Positions 18,221-27,492 of a stretch of 64,000 bases of DNA are shown piece by piece (within the stretch, counting starts at the first letter, position 1; each line of letters opens with the position of its first letter). The stretch is from positions 2,232,001 through 2,296,000 of the forward strand of contig NZ_SRMB01000001.1 in the NCBI RefSeq assembly GCF_004745645.1, read 5' to 3'. The stretch is from Hymenobacter metallicola (lineage in GTDB: Bacteria; Bacteroidota; Bacteroidia; Cytophagales; Hymenobacteraceae). The notes under the pieces are model-generated. The model was not told the DNA's origin. It made no database searches and worked only from the letters and a program-made list of their open reading frames with translations. A program made the translations under genes and the position numbers.

Positions 18221-18315
18221 GTTTTGTATTTTCCCAGTCTAAGCCACTTCTGCCTCGATTATCTTTGTGAGGCTCCAAGTGGGCCTTACCCGTTTATTCC
18301 TCTCTACAGTTTGTT

Positions 18316-19707
18316 GTGCACAAGTTCATTATTGCGGGCCTGCTGCTCTTAGTTTTAAAGACCTATCCGGCCGCCGCCCAAACCTATATTGTTGACGTAA
18401 GCAAGCACGCTATTGCTCTGGAGCCAACGGGCAGTTATCGGGTGGTGCAGGTAATAGATGCCCGCGCCGACCGTACTCGGCTGGGCGCAGTGTATCAGGG
18501 GCTGGACAATGTGCTAACGTCGGCCACCTTTGCCGAGCCGCTCGAAGAAACGCTGCTGCGCCATATACTGCCCACTCAGCCCGCAGCACCGGCGCGCCCA
18601 GTAAGCATGCGGGTGCATGTTCTGAGCCTGGGAGAAGACATCCGGCCATCCGTCGAAACTGGCACCGTGGAGCTGGTCGTAGACTTTTTGGAAAAACGCG
18701 ACCAGGGCTACGCCGTGCTGGCTACGCACGGCGAAACGCTGGAAAGCACGGGCTTGGATGTAACGGGCAAGCTGGCGCCTCTACTTTCCCAGGCCCTGCG
18801 CAATAGCTTGTTGAAACTAGCGGCGCTGCCGGCGAATGCCGCCCCTCTAGGGCCAGTGCTGAGCGAACCAGAAGTTCTCAACGGCACGGGAGGAATAGCC
18901 GCCGTACGCTACCCTATTCAACAGGAACCGTTGCGGCGCGGCATCTACCGCACCTTTGCCGAGTTTCAGGCCAATCAGCCCAGCATCAACCAGGAGCCCT
19001 TTGTGCTTACGTATCGGAAGCGTACGGGCAAGCAGTGGGACGGAGCGGCCCGTATCGATGCCAACTATCTGTATATGAGTCCAGAGAAGCCCGAACGGCC
19101 GGTACGGGATGTCTGGGGCCTCTGTGACGGAGAAAAGCTTTATATCCTGCACCGCAATGACTTTTTTGAGTTGCAGCCGCAGGGTTGTGGGTACACCTTT
19201 ACGGGCATAACCCCGGCCAACTCCTCGGATGTAGCGGCGGCAACCTTGCTGGGCGGCCTTGCCGGCGGTGTCTTGGCCGGGGCTATTTCCGGGGGCCAGC
19301 CCCGCCCTTACGAAGTACACTTGGCTTCGGGCCGGGTTGTGGCCAGTGCGCCGGCCTTAGCTACCGATGCGCAAGGCTTTGTCCAGGCCGACACGGCAGC
19401 TATTTATCTGTACCGCCGGCCCGATGCGGTTCCTTCGCAAACCCTGAAAGTAGTTATCGACAATCAGGAAGTGGCAACCCTGCTCCCCAGCAGCTACGTG
19501 GCCCTGGGCTGGCGTGACCGTCGCCACAAGATTACCTTATGCGTGCAGGGTGCTCAGCAGGCCTGTTACAGCTTCATTCCCGACTTTGCGGTAGCTACCT
19601 ACCTGGAATGCGCTATTCCAAGTGCCGTGAATGAGGTGCCAACCTTTAGAAGGGTGCTTACCAAGGAGGGCATATTCTACGTGAAGAGGTTTCGGCCCCG
19701 CAAGTAG
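18316..19707 (+). CDS. exported protein of unknown function with DUF2846-like C-terminal part
   Basis: 463 residues with a GTG start; no ATG lies in frame before the mature part. The signal peptide is about residues 1-21 (LLLLVLKTYPAAAQ). The chain has a beta-rich first half, then a glycine-rich stretch (LLGGLAGGVLAGAISGG, near residue 315) that could be a membrane-inserting segment or flexible linker. After it, AAIYLYRRPDA and TLKVVIDNQEVATLLPSSYV resemble the DUF2846-type lipoprotein fold. TATCTTTG at 18,260-18,267 is a possible -7 promoter element, but no good -33 element stands in front of it. Function unknown. Confidence 0.72.
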   Translation: MHKFIIAGLLLLVLKTYPAAAQTYIVDVSKHAIALEPTGSYRVVQVIDARADRTRLGAVYQGLDNVLTSATFAEPLEETLLRHILPTQPAAPARPVSMRVHVLSLGEDIRPSVETGTVELVVDFLEKRDQGYAVLATHGETLESTGLDVTGKLAPLLSQALRNSLLKLAALPANAAPLGPVLSEPEVLNGTGGIAAVRYPIQQEPLRRGIYRTFAEFQANQPSINQEPFVLTYRKRTGKQWDGAARIDANYLYMSPEKPERPVRDVWGLCDGEKLYILHRNDFFELQPQGCGYTFTGITPANSSDVAAATLLGGLAGGVLAGAISGGQPRPYEVHLASGRVVASAPALATDAQGFVQADTAAIYLYRRPDAVPSQTLKVVIDNQEVATLLPSSYVALGWRDRRHKITLCVQGAQQACYSFIPDFAVATYLECAIPSAVNEVPTFRRVLTKEGIFYVKRFRPRK

Positions 19708-19723
19708 CGTCACGCATCTGCCT

Positions 19724-20086
19724 TTAGGCCAGTTCCACGCTTGGGTCCCAGAACAGGGTTTTGAAATCCTGTACCTGGTCGTCGACGACGCGTATGCCTT
19801 CGGCTTCCAAAAACTCCTGCATGGCCGTGGGCGTGGCAAAATGCTGGCGGCCCGTGAGCAGCCCTAACCGGTTGATAACCCGGTAGGCGGGTATGGCCTC
19901 GGGGCCGACGGTGGGGTGCGCCGCCATCATGGCCCACCCCACCATCCGGGCGCCGTGCCGGGCCCCGAGGTAGTGGGCAATGGCTCCGTAGGTGGTCACG
20001 CGGCCGCGCGGAATCAGGCGGACCACGTCGTGCACGTCGCGGAAGAAATTTCGGTGGGCGTCGGTGGGCTGTTTCGGCGTTTTCAT
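19724..20086 (-). CDS. alkyltransferase-like protein (MGMT family without the acceptor cysteine)
   Basis: 120 residues covering the DNA-binding domain of O6-alkylguanine-DNA alkyltransferases: DVVRLIPRGRVTTYGAIAHYLG (residues about 20-42, with the Tyr and Arg used in base flipping) and the recognition helix region ARMVGWAMMAAHP. The acceptor motif PCHRV is replaced by PAYRVI, so no methyl transfer is possible. In characterised ATL proteins this form binds alkylated guanine and brings in nucleotide excision repair. The C-terminus is slightly longer than in short ATLs (about 100 residues). It converges on the preceding gene with a 16-bp gap. Confidence 0.88.
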   Translation of the reverse strand: MKTPKQPTDAHRNFFRDVHDVVRLIPRGRVTTYGAIAHYLGARHGARMVGWAMMAAHPTVGPEAIPAYRVINRLGLLTGRQHFATPTAMQEFLEAEGIRVVDDQVQDFKTLFWDPSVELA

Positions 20087-20243
20087 ACCGGCAAAGTACG
20101 GGGAAACGGGGTCGTGGATACGCCCCGCCCGAAGCTCAACACTAGCCTTGGCCCTACAAACCTCCTGAGCTGTAGTGCGTAGAGGAGGTACTGCTGCTTA
20201 GCAGGAAATATTCTTTCCCTAACCTCCACTACTCCTACTTGCT

Positions 20244-20738
20244 ATGTCTGACAAACTCAAAAGCCTCGACGACCTGTTTCAGGAACAACTCAAAGACCTT
20301 TACAGCGCCGAAACGCAGCTGACCAAGGCCCTGCCCGATATGGCCAAAGAGGCCCGCGACCCGCGCCTGCAGCAAGCCTTCGACCAGCACCTGATTGAAA
20401 CCAAAAACCAGATTGCCCGCCTCGAGCAAATAGGCCGCGGCCTGGGTGCCGACTTGGAAGGCCACACCTGCAAAGCCATGCAGGGCCTGGTAGCCGAGGG
20501 CAAGGAAACCATTGCGGAAGACGCTACCGACGAAGTAAAAGACGCGGCTCTGATTGCCTCGGCTCAGCGCGTGGAGCACTACGAAATTGCCGGCTACGGC
20601 ACGGCGGCCCACTATGCCCTGCGCCTGGGCCACACGGAGGCGGCCGAGTTGCTGCGCCAGACGCTGCAGGAAGAACAGGCCACCGACACGCTGCTCAACA
20701 ACCTGGCGAAGAACTACATCAACGCCAAAGCTATGTAA
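20244..20738 (+). CDS. DUF892 / YciE-YciF family ferritin-like protein
   Basis: 164 residues, all helical. It begins KLKSLDDLFQEQLKDLYSAETQLTKAL, the family's N-terminal signature, and contains HLIETKNQIARLEQI and ASAQRVEHYEIAGYGTAAHYA, which supply the Glu/His residues of a ferritin-like four-helix bundle. Members are usually stress-induced; the iron-binding role is known only for a few. The gene has its own terminator and the gap before it is 157 bp, so it is probably monocistronic. Confidence 0.9.
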   Translation: MSDKLKSLDDLFQEQLKDLYSAETQLTKALPDMAKEARDPRLQQAFDQHLIETKNQIARLEQIGRGLGADLEGHTCKAMQGLVAEGKETIAEDATDEVKDAALIASAQRVEHYEIAGYGTAAHYALRLGHTEAAELLRQTLQEEQATDTLLNNLAKNYINAKAM

Positions 20739-20755
20739 GGGGCCTTGCCCTACTC

Positions 20756-20784
20756 AAAAAAGCCTGCAACCAGCAGGCTTTTTT
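20756..20784 (+). terminator. rho-independent terminator
   Basis: AAAAAAGCCTGC and GCAGGCTTTTTT form a 12-bp stem with an AACCA loop and end in a T-run. It lies 17 bp after the DUF892 gene. Confidence 0.9.
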
Positions 20785-20914
20785 TGTGTCTTACCCCCTG
20801 TGGCAACCAAAGCCGCCGATTCGGCCGAACCCTTCCCGGGGGCCTGTCGTTGTTGAACGTCAGCGGTCTGGCAAGTGGACCGCGGTGATTGAGTTGGGAA
20901 ACATCCCCTTATAC

Positions 20915-22072
20915 ATGCAATACGAACAAGAAACGGTAGAAACGGAGTCGCGCCCCGGGCGCAAGGTGTTGTGGATTGTATTAACTATAGCCATCATTGC
21001 CGCCCTGGCATTTGTTAAGATTAAATACTTTCCTTCCCCCAATGCCGACGCCAAAGGCGGTGGTGGCCGGGGTGCAGGCAGTGGTGGCGGCGGCAAAGGT
21101 GGCCCCGGCGGGGGGCCGGGTGGCAAAGGCGGCGGGCAGAAGCTCCCGGTGCAGGTGTACGTGGTGAAGCCCACCAATCTTTCCGACGAAGTAGCTGCGA
21201 CCGGCTCGGTACTGGCCGACGAGTCGGTGGTGATAAAGAGTGAGCTGTCGGGCAAAATCACCAGCCTCAATATCCGGGAAGGCCAGCCCGTGCGCAAAGG
21301 TCAGTTGCTGTTCAGCATCAACGCCGATGAGGCCCAGGCCGCCATTCGCAAGCAACAGTATAATATTCAGCTGTTCCGCGACCAGGAAAAGCGCCAGCGC
21401 ACCCTGCTCGACAAAGAATACATCAGCGCCCAGGAATACGAGCAAGCCAACAACCAGCTGCTGACGGCCCAGGCGGATCTGAAAGCCCTGCAGGCTTCTC
21501 TGGATAAAGCCTACGTGCGGGCGCCTTTTGATGGGGTGCTGGGCCTGACGACGGCCACAGTGGGCACCTACGTAAGCCCCGGTGCCGAAATAACGACCCT
21601 CTCGCGGGTGCGGCCGGTCAAGATTGACTTTGCCGTGCCCGGCCGCTTTGCCAGCAACGTGCGCGTAGGCGACGTGGTAGCCGTGACGGACGAAGGCACC
21701 AACAAAAAGTACGAAGCCAAGGTGTACGCCATTGACCCGCAGATTGACCCCGTGAGCCGCACCCAACCAGTGCGGGCCCGCTACGCCAATGCCAACAACG
21801 AGCTGCGGCCCGGCGCTTTCGTGAAAGTCAACCTGCAACTGGGGGAATCGACCGACGCCCTGCAGGTGCCCACCGAATCGGTGATTCCCGAGGCCAGCGG
21901 CTACAGCGTCTACACCGTAGAAGGAGGCAAGATGGTACCGAAGAAAGTGAAAATCGGAATTCGCTCCGACAAAGTGATTCAGATTACCGACGGCCTGGCC
22001 GTGGGGGACTCCGTGATTCGCACGGGCATTCTGCAAGTGAAACCCGGCGACGCGGTACGCGTGACAAAGTAA
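20915..22072 (+). CDS. RND efflux periplasmic adaptor (membrane fusion protein)
   Basis: 385 residues from the ATG at 20,915; the open frame extends upstream but overlaps the previous terminator. One membrane helix (about 20-37, VLWIVLTIAIIAALAF) anchors it. A Gly/Lys-rich linker of about 30 residues follows. The lipoyl half-motifs are SELSGKITSLNIREGQPVRKGQ and AYVRAPFDGVLGLTTATVGTYV, separated by a short alpha-hairpin. Beta-barrel and membrane-proximal domains end with VRTGILQVKPGDAVRV-like strands. It links the RND pump encoded 107 bp downstream to the TolC-type channel after that. The very long glycine linker is unusual for an adaptor. Confidence 0.92.
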   Translation: MQYEQETVETESRPGRKVLWIVLTIAIIAALAFVKIKYFPSPNADAKGGGGRGAGSGGGGKGGPGGGPGGKGGGQKLPVQVYVVKPTNLSDEVAATGSVLADESVVIKSELSGKITSLNIREGQPVRKGQLLFSINADEAQAAIRKQQYNIQLFRDQEKRQRTLLDKEYISAQEYEQANNQLLTAQADLKALQASLDKAYVRAPFDGVLGLTTATVGTYVSPGAEITTLSRVRPVKIDFAVPGRFASNVRVGDVVAVTDEGTNKKYEAKVYAIDPQIDPVSRTQPVRARYANANNELRPGAFVKVNLQLGESTDALQVPTESVIPEASGYSVYTVEGGKMVPKKVKIGIRSDKVIQITDGLAVGDSVIRTGILQVKPGDAVRVTK

Positions 22073-22179
22073 TTTCTGTCCCGGGCCGTCCATCGTGCTA
22101 CTACTCTGGTTTGTACCAACTGAGTAGCAACGATAATCGGCCCGGTGAATTTCACCGCAACCACTGCGTGTAACTGTAT

Positions 22180-25100
22180 ATGAGCTTATCATCCACCAGC
22201 ATCAACCGCCCGGTCCTCGCCATCGTGATGAGCCTTGTCATCGTGATATTTGGCGTTATCGGGTTTCGCTACCTCAGCATCCGGGAATACCCCAGCGTTG
22301 ACCCGCCCATTATTACGGTGTCAGCGGCCTACACCGGCGCCTCGGCCGACGTGATGCAGGGCCAGGTCACGGAGCCGCTCGAAGAAGCCCTGAACGGCAT
22401 TGCGGGCATTAAGAACCTAACCTCCAACTCCCGGGACGGCCGCACCCAGATTACGGTGGAGTTTGACCTCGACGCCGACCTGGAAACGGCCGCCAACGAC
22501 GTGCGCGACAAGGTATCGGGGGCCCAGGGCCGGCTGCCGCGCGACATCGACCCGCCCGTGGTGAGCAAGGCCAACGCCGACTCCCAACCCATCGTCATGA
22601 CCTACCTCAGCTCCAACCAGCGCACGTTGCTGGAGCTGACTGACTATGCCAATAACACCCTCAAAGAGCGTCTGCAGACCATTCCGGGCGTGTCGGAAGT
22701 GCGGGTATACGGCGAGCGGAAGTACTCCATGCGCCTGTGGATGGACCCGGTGAAGCTGGCGGCCCTGGGCGTGAGCCCCGTGGACGTGCAGGCTGCCCTG
22801 ACCCGCGAAAACGTGGAGCTGCCCAGCGGCGCCGTGCAGGGCCAAAACACCCAGCTCACCCTGCGCACCATGGGCCGGCTGACCTCGGTAGAAGATTTCA
22901 ACAACCTGATTATCCGCAAGGACGAATCGTCGCTGGTGCGCTTGTCGGACATTGGCTACGCCGAGCTCTACCCCGAAAACGACCAGACTATCTTCAAGGT
23001 GAACGGCGTGCCGATGGTGGGCCTGGCGGTTATTCCGCAGCCGGGCTCCAACCAGATTGACATTGCCACGGAGTTCAACAAACGGATTGCGCTCTACGGC
23101 AAAGACCTGCCCAAGGACCTGGTGCTGAAGCCCGGCTTCGACAACTCGGTGTTTATCCGCAAGTCCATCAGTGAGGTAGAGCACACCATTATCGAAGCCT
23201 TCGTGCTGGTGGTTATCATCATCTTCCTTTTCCTGCGCGACTGGCGCTCCACGCTGATTCCGGTGGTGGCCATTCCGGTGTCGTTGGTGGGTATTTTCTT
23301 CGTGATGTACCTGCTCAACTTCTCCATCAACGTGCTGACGCTGCTGGCCATCGTGCTGGCCATTGGTCTGGTAGTGGACGACGCCATTGTGGTGCTGGAA
23401 AATATTTACTCCCGCATCGAGGAGGGTGAAGACCCCAAGGAGGCGGCCATTAAGGGGTCCGAGGAAATTCTGATGGCCGTTATCAGTACCACCATCGTAC
23501 TGGCGGCCGTGTTTCTGCCCGTCGTATTCCTGACGGGGATTACCGGCCGCCTGTTCCGCGAATTTGGCATTGTGGTGGCCGGCTCGGTACTGATTTCGGC
23601 CTTCGTGTCCTTGACGCTGACGCCGATGATGTGCTCGGTGCTGCTCAAGCGCCAGGAAACCCACAACTGGTTTTACCGCAAAACCGAGCCCTTCTTCCAG
23701 AAGATGATTGGCGGCTACCAGGACAGCCTGCAAACCTTTTTGCGCAACCGCTGGCTGGCGTGGCTCGTGGTGGCCGGTACGGGCGTGGGCATCTGGTTTT
23801 TCATGAAAGCTATTCCCTCGGAACTGGCCCCCGTGGAAGACCGCAGCCGCGTGAACATCAACGCCACCGGGCCGGAAGGCGCTTCCTTCGAGTACATGGA
23901 CGCCTACATGGCCCAGATTACCAAGATGGCCATGGACTCGGCCGGTACAAACAGCCTGAGCAGCGTCTTTGCCGTGACGTCGCCGGGCTTCGGCGGGGGT
24001 TCCAACTCGGGCACGGCCCGGGTGCTGCTCCTCGATGCCGACCAGCGGCCCCGGACCCAGGATCAGGTTGCTACGGCCCTGAGCTCGGGCGTGAAGCGTC
24101 TGACTGCCGCCCGCACCTCCGTGTCGCAAGACCAGAGTATCGGCGGGGGCGGCGGGGGTGGCGGGGGCCTGCCGGTGCAGTTCGTTATCCAGACGCAGGA
24201 CTTCGACAAGCTGCGCGCAGCCGTACCGAAATTCCTGGATGCCGCCCGCCAGGACCCCACGTTCCAGTTCGTGGATGTCAACCTGAAGTTCAACAAGCCC
24301 GAGCTGCGCGTGAACATTGACCGGGAAAAGGCCCAAAGCCTGGGCGTATCGGTGCAAAGCATCAGCCAGACCCTGCAAGCCGGCCTGAGCGGACAGCGCT
24401 TCGGCTACTTTATCCGGGAGGGCAAGCAGTACCAGATTATTGGCCAGGTGGCGCGCGAAGACCGCAACCAGCCCCTGGACGTGCGCCTGCTGTCGGTGAA
24501 AAGCACCGACGGCACGCTGGTACAGCTCGATAACGTGATTAACCTGACCGAGAGCAGCACCCCACCCCAGCTCTACCGCTTCAACCGCTACAACTCGGCT
24601 ACGTTCTCGGCCTCGCTGGCGCCGGGCAAAACCCTGGGCGACGGTATTGCGGCCATGCGCGGCATCGCCGAGAAAAATCTCGACGACACCTTCTCCACCG
24701 AACTGTCGGGCGCCTCGCGCGACTTTGAGGAAAGCTCTTCGTCCCTGCTCTTTGCCTTCGGCCTGGCCCTGGTGCTGATTTACCTGGTGCTGGCCGCCCA
24801 GTTTGAGAGCTTCCGGGACCCCATCATCATCATGGTGACGGTACCGCTGGCCTTGTCCGGGGCCTTGCTCAGCTTGTGGTACTTCAACCAGACGCTCAAC
24901 CTGTTCTCCCAGATCGGCATTATCATGCTGGTGGGTCTGGTTACCAAAAACGGTATTCTCATCGTGGAATTTGCCAACCAGCAGGTCGAGAATGGCAAGG
25001 ACTACATGACCGGCCTGATCGAAGGAGCTACGGCCCGCTTCCGCCCTATCCTGATGACTTCGCTGTGCGCCATTCTGGGTATTCTGCCCATTGCCATTGC

Positions 25101-25278
25101 CACCGGGGCCGGCGCCCTGAGCCGGCGGGCTATGGGTATCGGGGTTGTGGGTGGCTTGTTCTTCGCCACTGCCCTGACCCTGTACGTAGTGCCGGTGATG
25201 TACTCGTATTTCGCCACGGCTAAGAAGCACCATAAGAACCAGGAAGAAGCCGAACCCAAGCAAGCTGTAACGGCTTAA
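22180..25278 (+). CDS. RND efflux pump, inner-membrane permease
   Basis: 1,032 residues, the normal size for the HAE-1 (AcrB) family. It starts MSLSSTSINRPVLAIVMSLV, and has LLAIVLAIGLVVDDAIVVLENI in the fourth membrane helix, with the proton-relay pair Asp400-Asp401. The second half repeats the fold with LVGLVTKNGILIVEFANQ and GIGVVGGLFFATALTLYVVPVM. A glycine run (SIGGGGGGGGGLPVQFV) occurs in the porter domain. The pump exports lipophilic compounds by proton exchange; the substrate cannot be inferred. It shares an operon with the adaptor and TolC-type genes. No regulator gene is adjacent. Confidence 0.95.
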   Translation: MSLSSTSINRPVLAIVMSLVIVIFGVIGFRYLSIREYPSVDPPIITVSAAYTGASADVMQGQVTEPLEEALNGIAGIKNLTSNSRDGRTQITVEFDLDADLETAANDVRDKVSGAQGRLPRDIDPPVVSKANADSQPIVMTYLSSNQRTLLELTDYANNTLKERLQTIPGVSEVRVYGERKYSMRLWMDPVKLAALGVSPVDVQAALTRENVELPSGAVQGQNTQLTLRTMGRLTSVEDFNNLIIRKDESSLVRLSDIGYAELYPENDQTIFKVNGVPMVGLAVIPQPGSNQIDIATEFNKRIALYGKDLPKDLVLKPGFDNSVFIRKSISEVEHTIIEAFVLVVIIIFLFLRDWRSTLIPVVAIPVSLVGIFFVMYLLNFSINVLTLLAIVLAIGLVVDDAIVVLENIYSRIEEGEDPKEAAIKGSEEILMAVISTTIVLAAVFLPVVFLTGITGRLFREFGIVVAGSVLISAFVSLTLTPMMCSVLLKRQETHNWFYRKTEPFFQKMIGGYQDSLQTFLRNRWLAWLVVAGTGVGIWFFMKAIPSELAPVEDRSRVNINATGPEGASFEYMDAYMAQITKMAMDSAGTNSLSSVFAVTSPGFGGGSNSGTARVLLLDADQRPRTQDQVATALSSGVKRLTAARTSVSQDQSIGGGGGGGGGLPVQFVIQTQDFDKLRAAVPKFLDAARQDPTFQFVDVNLKFNKPELRVNIDREKAQSLGVSVQSISQTLQAGLSGQRFGYFIREGKQYQIIGQVAREDRNQPLDVRLLSVKSTDGTLVQLDNVINLTESSTPPQLYRFNRYNSATFSASLAPGKTLGDGIAAMRGIAEKNLDDTFSTELSGASRDFEESSSSLLFAFGLALVLIYLVLAAQFESFRDPIIIMVTVPLALSGALLSLWYFNQTLNLFSQIGIIMLVGLVTKNGILIVEFANQQVENGKDYMTGLIEGATARFRPILMTSLCAILGILPIAIATGAGALSRRAMGIGVVGGLFFATALTLYVVPVMYSYFATAKKHHKNQEEAEPKQAVTA

Positions 25279-25287
25279 TGCCCATTG

Positions 25288-25328
25288 AAAATCCGGCCGC
25301 CGTTCGTACCGGGCGGGGCCGGATTTTT
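25288..25328 (+). terminator. hairpin between pump and channel genes (terminator or attenuator)
   Basis: AAAATCCGGCC pairs with GGCCGGATTTT over an 18-base GC-rich loop and is followed by another T. It lies in the 69-bp gap inside the efflux operon, 20 bp before the channel gene start. It may lower channel expression relative to the pump rather than end the transcript fully. Confidence 0.65.
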
Positions 25329-25347
25329 GCCCATTATTTTGTCTAGA

Positions 25348-26784
25348 ATGCAGTTTTCCGCCCGTCTTCGCTCTTTCTCACCCCTAGCCGCATTTTTTCT
25401 GCTGGCCTTGCCCGCGCTGGCCCAGCAGCCCGTGCCCATGCCACGGCAACCAGCCACCCAGCCCCAGGGAAAGCCGCAAACGGAAAAGCCTGTAACGGTA
25501 GCTTCCGCGGCGCCGCTTTCCCTGACCGAGGCCATCCGTATCGGGTTGGAAAACAACTACAATATTCGCCTGGCGGCTACCGATGAGCAGATTGCCGAAA
25601 ACAACGTGACCCGCGGCAACGCCGGGCAGCTGCCGGTCGTGAACGGTAACCTGACCCGCAACTTCAACCGCAACAACGTGCGGCAGGAGTCGTCGAGCCG
25701 GCCCGAGCCCAGCACGGCCAGCAATGCGCAGTCGAACCAGCTGAATGCCAACGTGGCCGCTACCTGGACCGTATTCGACGGCTTCGGCATGTTCATCGCC
25801 TACGACCGGCTCAAGGCCCTGAACCAGAGTCAGCAGCAGCTCACGCGGGCTACGCTGGAGGAAACCGTGGCCGATATTACCAGTGCCTACTTTGCCGTGG
25901 TGCGCGAGTCGGGCAAGATCAAGTCGATTGAGGAAGCCCTCAAAATTGGTCAGGCCCGCATCGACCTGACCCAGGCCCGCGTGGAGGTGGGCGTGAGTGC
26001 CAAGGTAGAAGTGCTAACGGCCCGCGTGGATTACAACGCCGACCAATCGGCCTTGATTCAGCAGCAGGAGGCCTTGGCTACGGCGAAGATTACCCTCAAC
26101 AACCTGCTGGGCCGCTCCCCCCGCCTCGACTTTCTGCCCTCGGATTCCATTGTGGTGGCCCGCGACCTGAACCGCGACGCCGTGGCCCAGGCTATTGAGC
26201 AAAACAACCCCCGCCTGCAACAGGCCCGCACCAACACGGAAGTAGCTACCTTCGACCGGAAACTGGTCCGCGCCTCGCGCTTTCCCCAGGTTGGCCTGAC
26301 CTCGGGCTACGGGCTGAACCGCAACGTGAACGGAGCCGCTTTTTTCGGTAGCCAGCTCGTGACCAACACCAGCCGCAACTACGGCCTGAATTACGGCGTG
26401 GTAGCCTCGGTGCCTATTTTCGACGGCTTCAACCGCCGCCGCCTCGAGCAGAATGCCCGCATCGGGGAAGAGCAAAGCCAGTTGCAGCTCAGCCAGACCC
26501 AACTGCAGCTCGAATCGGAGGCGGAACAGGCCTTTGCCCAGTACCAGAACCGCCTGCAGCTGCTGGAGCTGGAAGAAGCCAACATTCTGCTGGCCCGCGA
26601 AAATGTGGCCATTGCCCTGGAGCGGTACCGCCTGGGTCTGCTCACCCCTATTGCCCTGCGGGAAGCCCAGCGCACCCAGCTCGATGCCGAAGTGCGTTTG
26701 CTCGACATCCGCTTCCAAGCCAAGCAGGCCGAAATTGTGCTGCGCCGCCTGAGCAGCGGCCTGGTACAGCAACAGGGTCAATAA
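25348..26784 (+). CDS. TolC-family outer-membrane efflux channel
   Basis: 478 residues from the ATG at 25,348. The signal peptide ends near residue 25 (LALPALAQ). Two OEP repeats follow: SLTEAIRIGLENNYNIRLAA opens the first and AQAIEQNNPRLQQARTNTEVA the second, each with a long coiled helix pair. Strand segments such as GLTSGYGLNRN, NYGLNYGVVASVPIFDG and LERYRLGLLTPIALREAQR match the barrel and the conserved GLxTxxxxxxAQ motif. It completes the three-part efflux system. The upstream hairpin may tune its expression. Confidence 0.93.
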   Translation: MQFSARLRSFSPLAAFFLLALPALAQQPVPMPRQPATQPQGKPQTEKPVTVASAAPLSLTEAIRIGLENNYNIRLAATDEQIAENNVTRGNAGQLPVVNGNLTRNFNRNNVRQESSSRPEPSTASNAQSNQLNANVAATWTVFDGFGMFIAYDRLKALNQSQQQLTRATLEETVADITSAYFAVVRESGKIKSIEEALKIGQARIDLTQARVEVGVSAKVEVLTARVDYNADQSALIQQQEALATAKITLNNLLGRSPRLDFLPSDSIVVARDLNRDAVAQAIEQNNPRLQQARTNTEVATFDRKLVRASRFPQVGLTSGYGLNRNVNGAAFFGSQLVTNTSRNYGLNYGVVASVPIFDGFNRRRLEQNARIGEEQSQLQLSQTQLQLESEAEQAFAQYQNRLQLLELEEANILLARENVAIALERYRLGLLTPIALREAQRTQLDAEVRLLDIRFQAKQAEIVLRRLSSGLVQQQGQ

Positions 26785-26872
26785 GTAGCAGCACTAGCAC
26801 GCAGACAACGGCAGCTTCTGTATCTTAAAGGCCCACGCCCCCACGCCCGGAGGCGTACTGCCCCGACGTATT

Positions 26873-27292
26873 ATGGCCGCTTCCGAGCCTGCTGCTACCT
26901 GTAGCATCGTTTACCGCCCCGACCTGCACTTGCTGGTAGGCCGCTGGCCCGGCGACGCGCCGGTGCCCCAGCTGCAAGCCGATTACGAAGCCATCCTGCA
27001 GGAGGCGGAGCGCTACAGCGTAGCCCGCTGGCTGCTCGATGTGCGCCGCCGCGACCAGCTCAGCCCCGAATTAGGGCAGTGGGCCAATTATACGTTCTAC
27101 CCGCTGGCCAGCACCCGCCTGGCGCCCCAGCTCCTGCGCATAGCCGTGCTGTGCTCCCCGGCCCGCCTGGCCGTATACGACTCGGATGCCCAGCAGCGGG
27201 CCTACCTGGCGTATGGCCTTTCGGCGGAACGGACCTACCGGCTGCGTTTATTTGGCAGTGAAGGAACGGCTATGGAATGGCTGTATAGCTAG
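26873..27292 (+). CDS. hypothetical protein, STAS/SpoIIAA-like fold possible
   Basis: 139 residues, soluble. The pattern of a beta strand with YRPDLHLLVGRWPGD, a helix LQADYEAILQEAERYSVARWLLDVRRRDQL, and SPELGQWANYTFYPL resembles small SpoIIAA/STAS-like proteins of this lineage, which are mostly uncharacterised. I see no catalytic motif. The gene stands alone between the efflux operon and an SBBP-repeat gene. Confidence 0.6.
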   Translation: MAASEPAATCSIVYRPDLHLLVGRWPGDAPVPQLQADYEAILQEAERYSVARWLLDVRRRDQLSPELGQWANYTFYPLASTRLAPQLLRIAVLCSPARLAVYDSDAQQRAYLAYGLSAERTYRLRLFGSEGTAMEWLYS

Positions 27293-27492
27293 CTGCATGC
27301 CCTATTCAGGTCTGGATTTCGGTTTTTCCAGCCGGGCAGCAAAGCCAGAGCAGTGGTATAATACACAACAATAGGACGCGGTTTTCCGAATATAGCCCGG
27401 CACTCACCCGTGCCGACGGCTGCTTCGTGGTCGGCGGAACGGGTCAGGTATTGGTAGGCCTACCCCACTCACTTATCCTGAACCGCACCTTT

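Noticed and set aside
22417-25263. 948-codon open frame on the - strand over the RND pump gene
   Set aside because: Mirror frame of a well-supported pump; composition (His, Gln, Arg, Gly) is that of a GC-driven shadow and no domain is visible.
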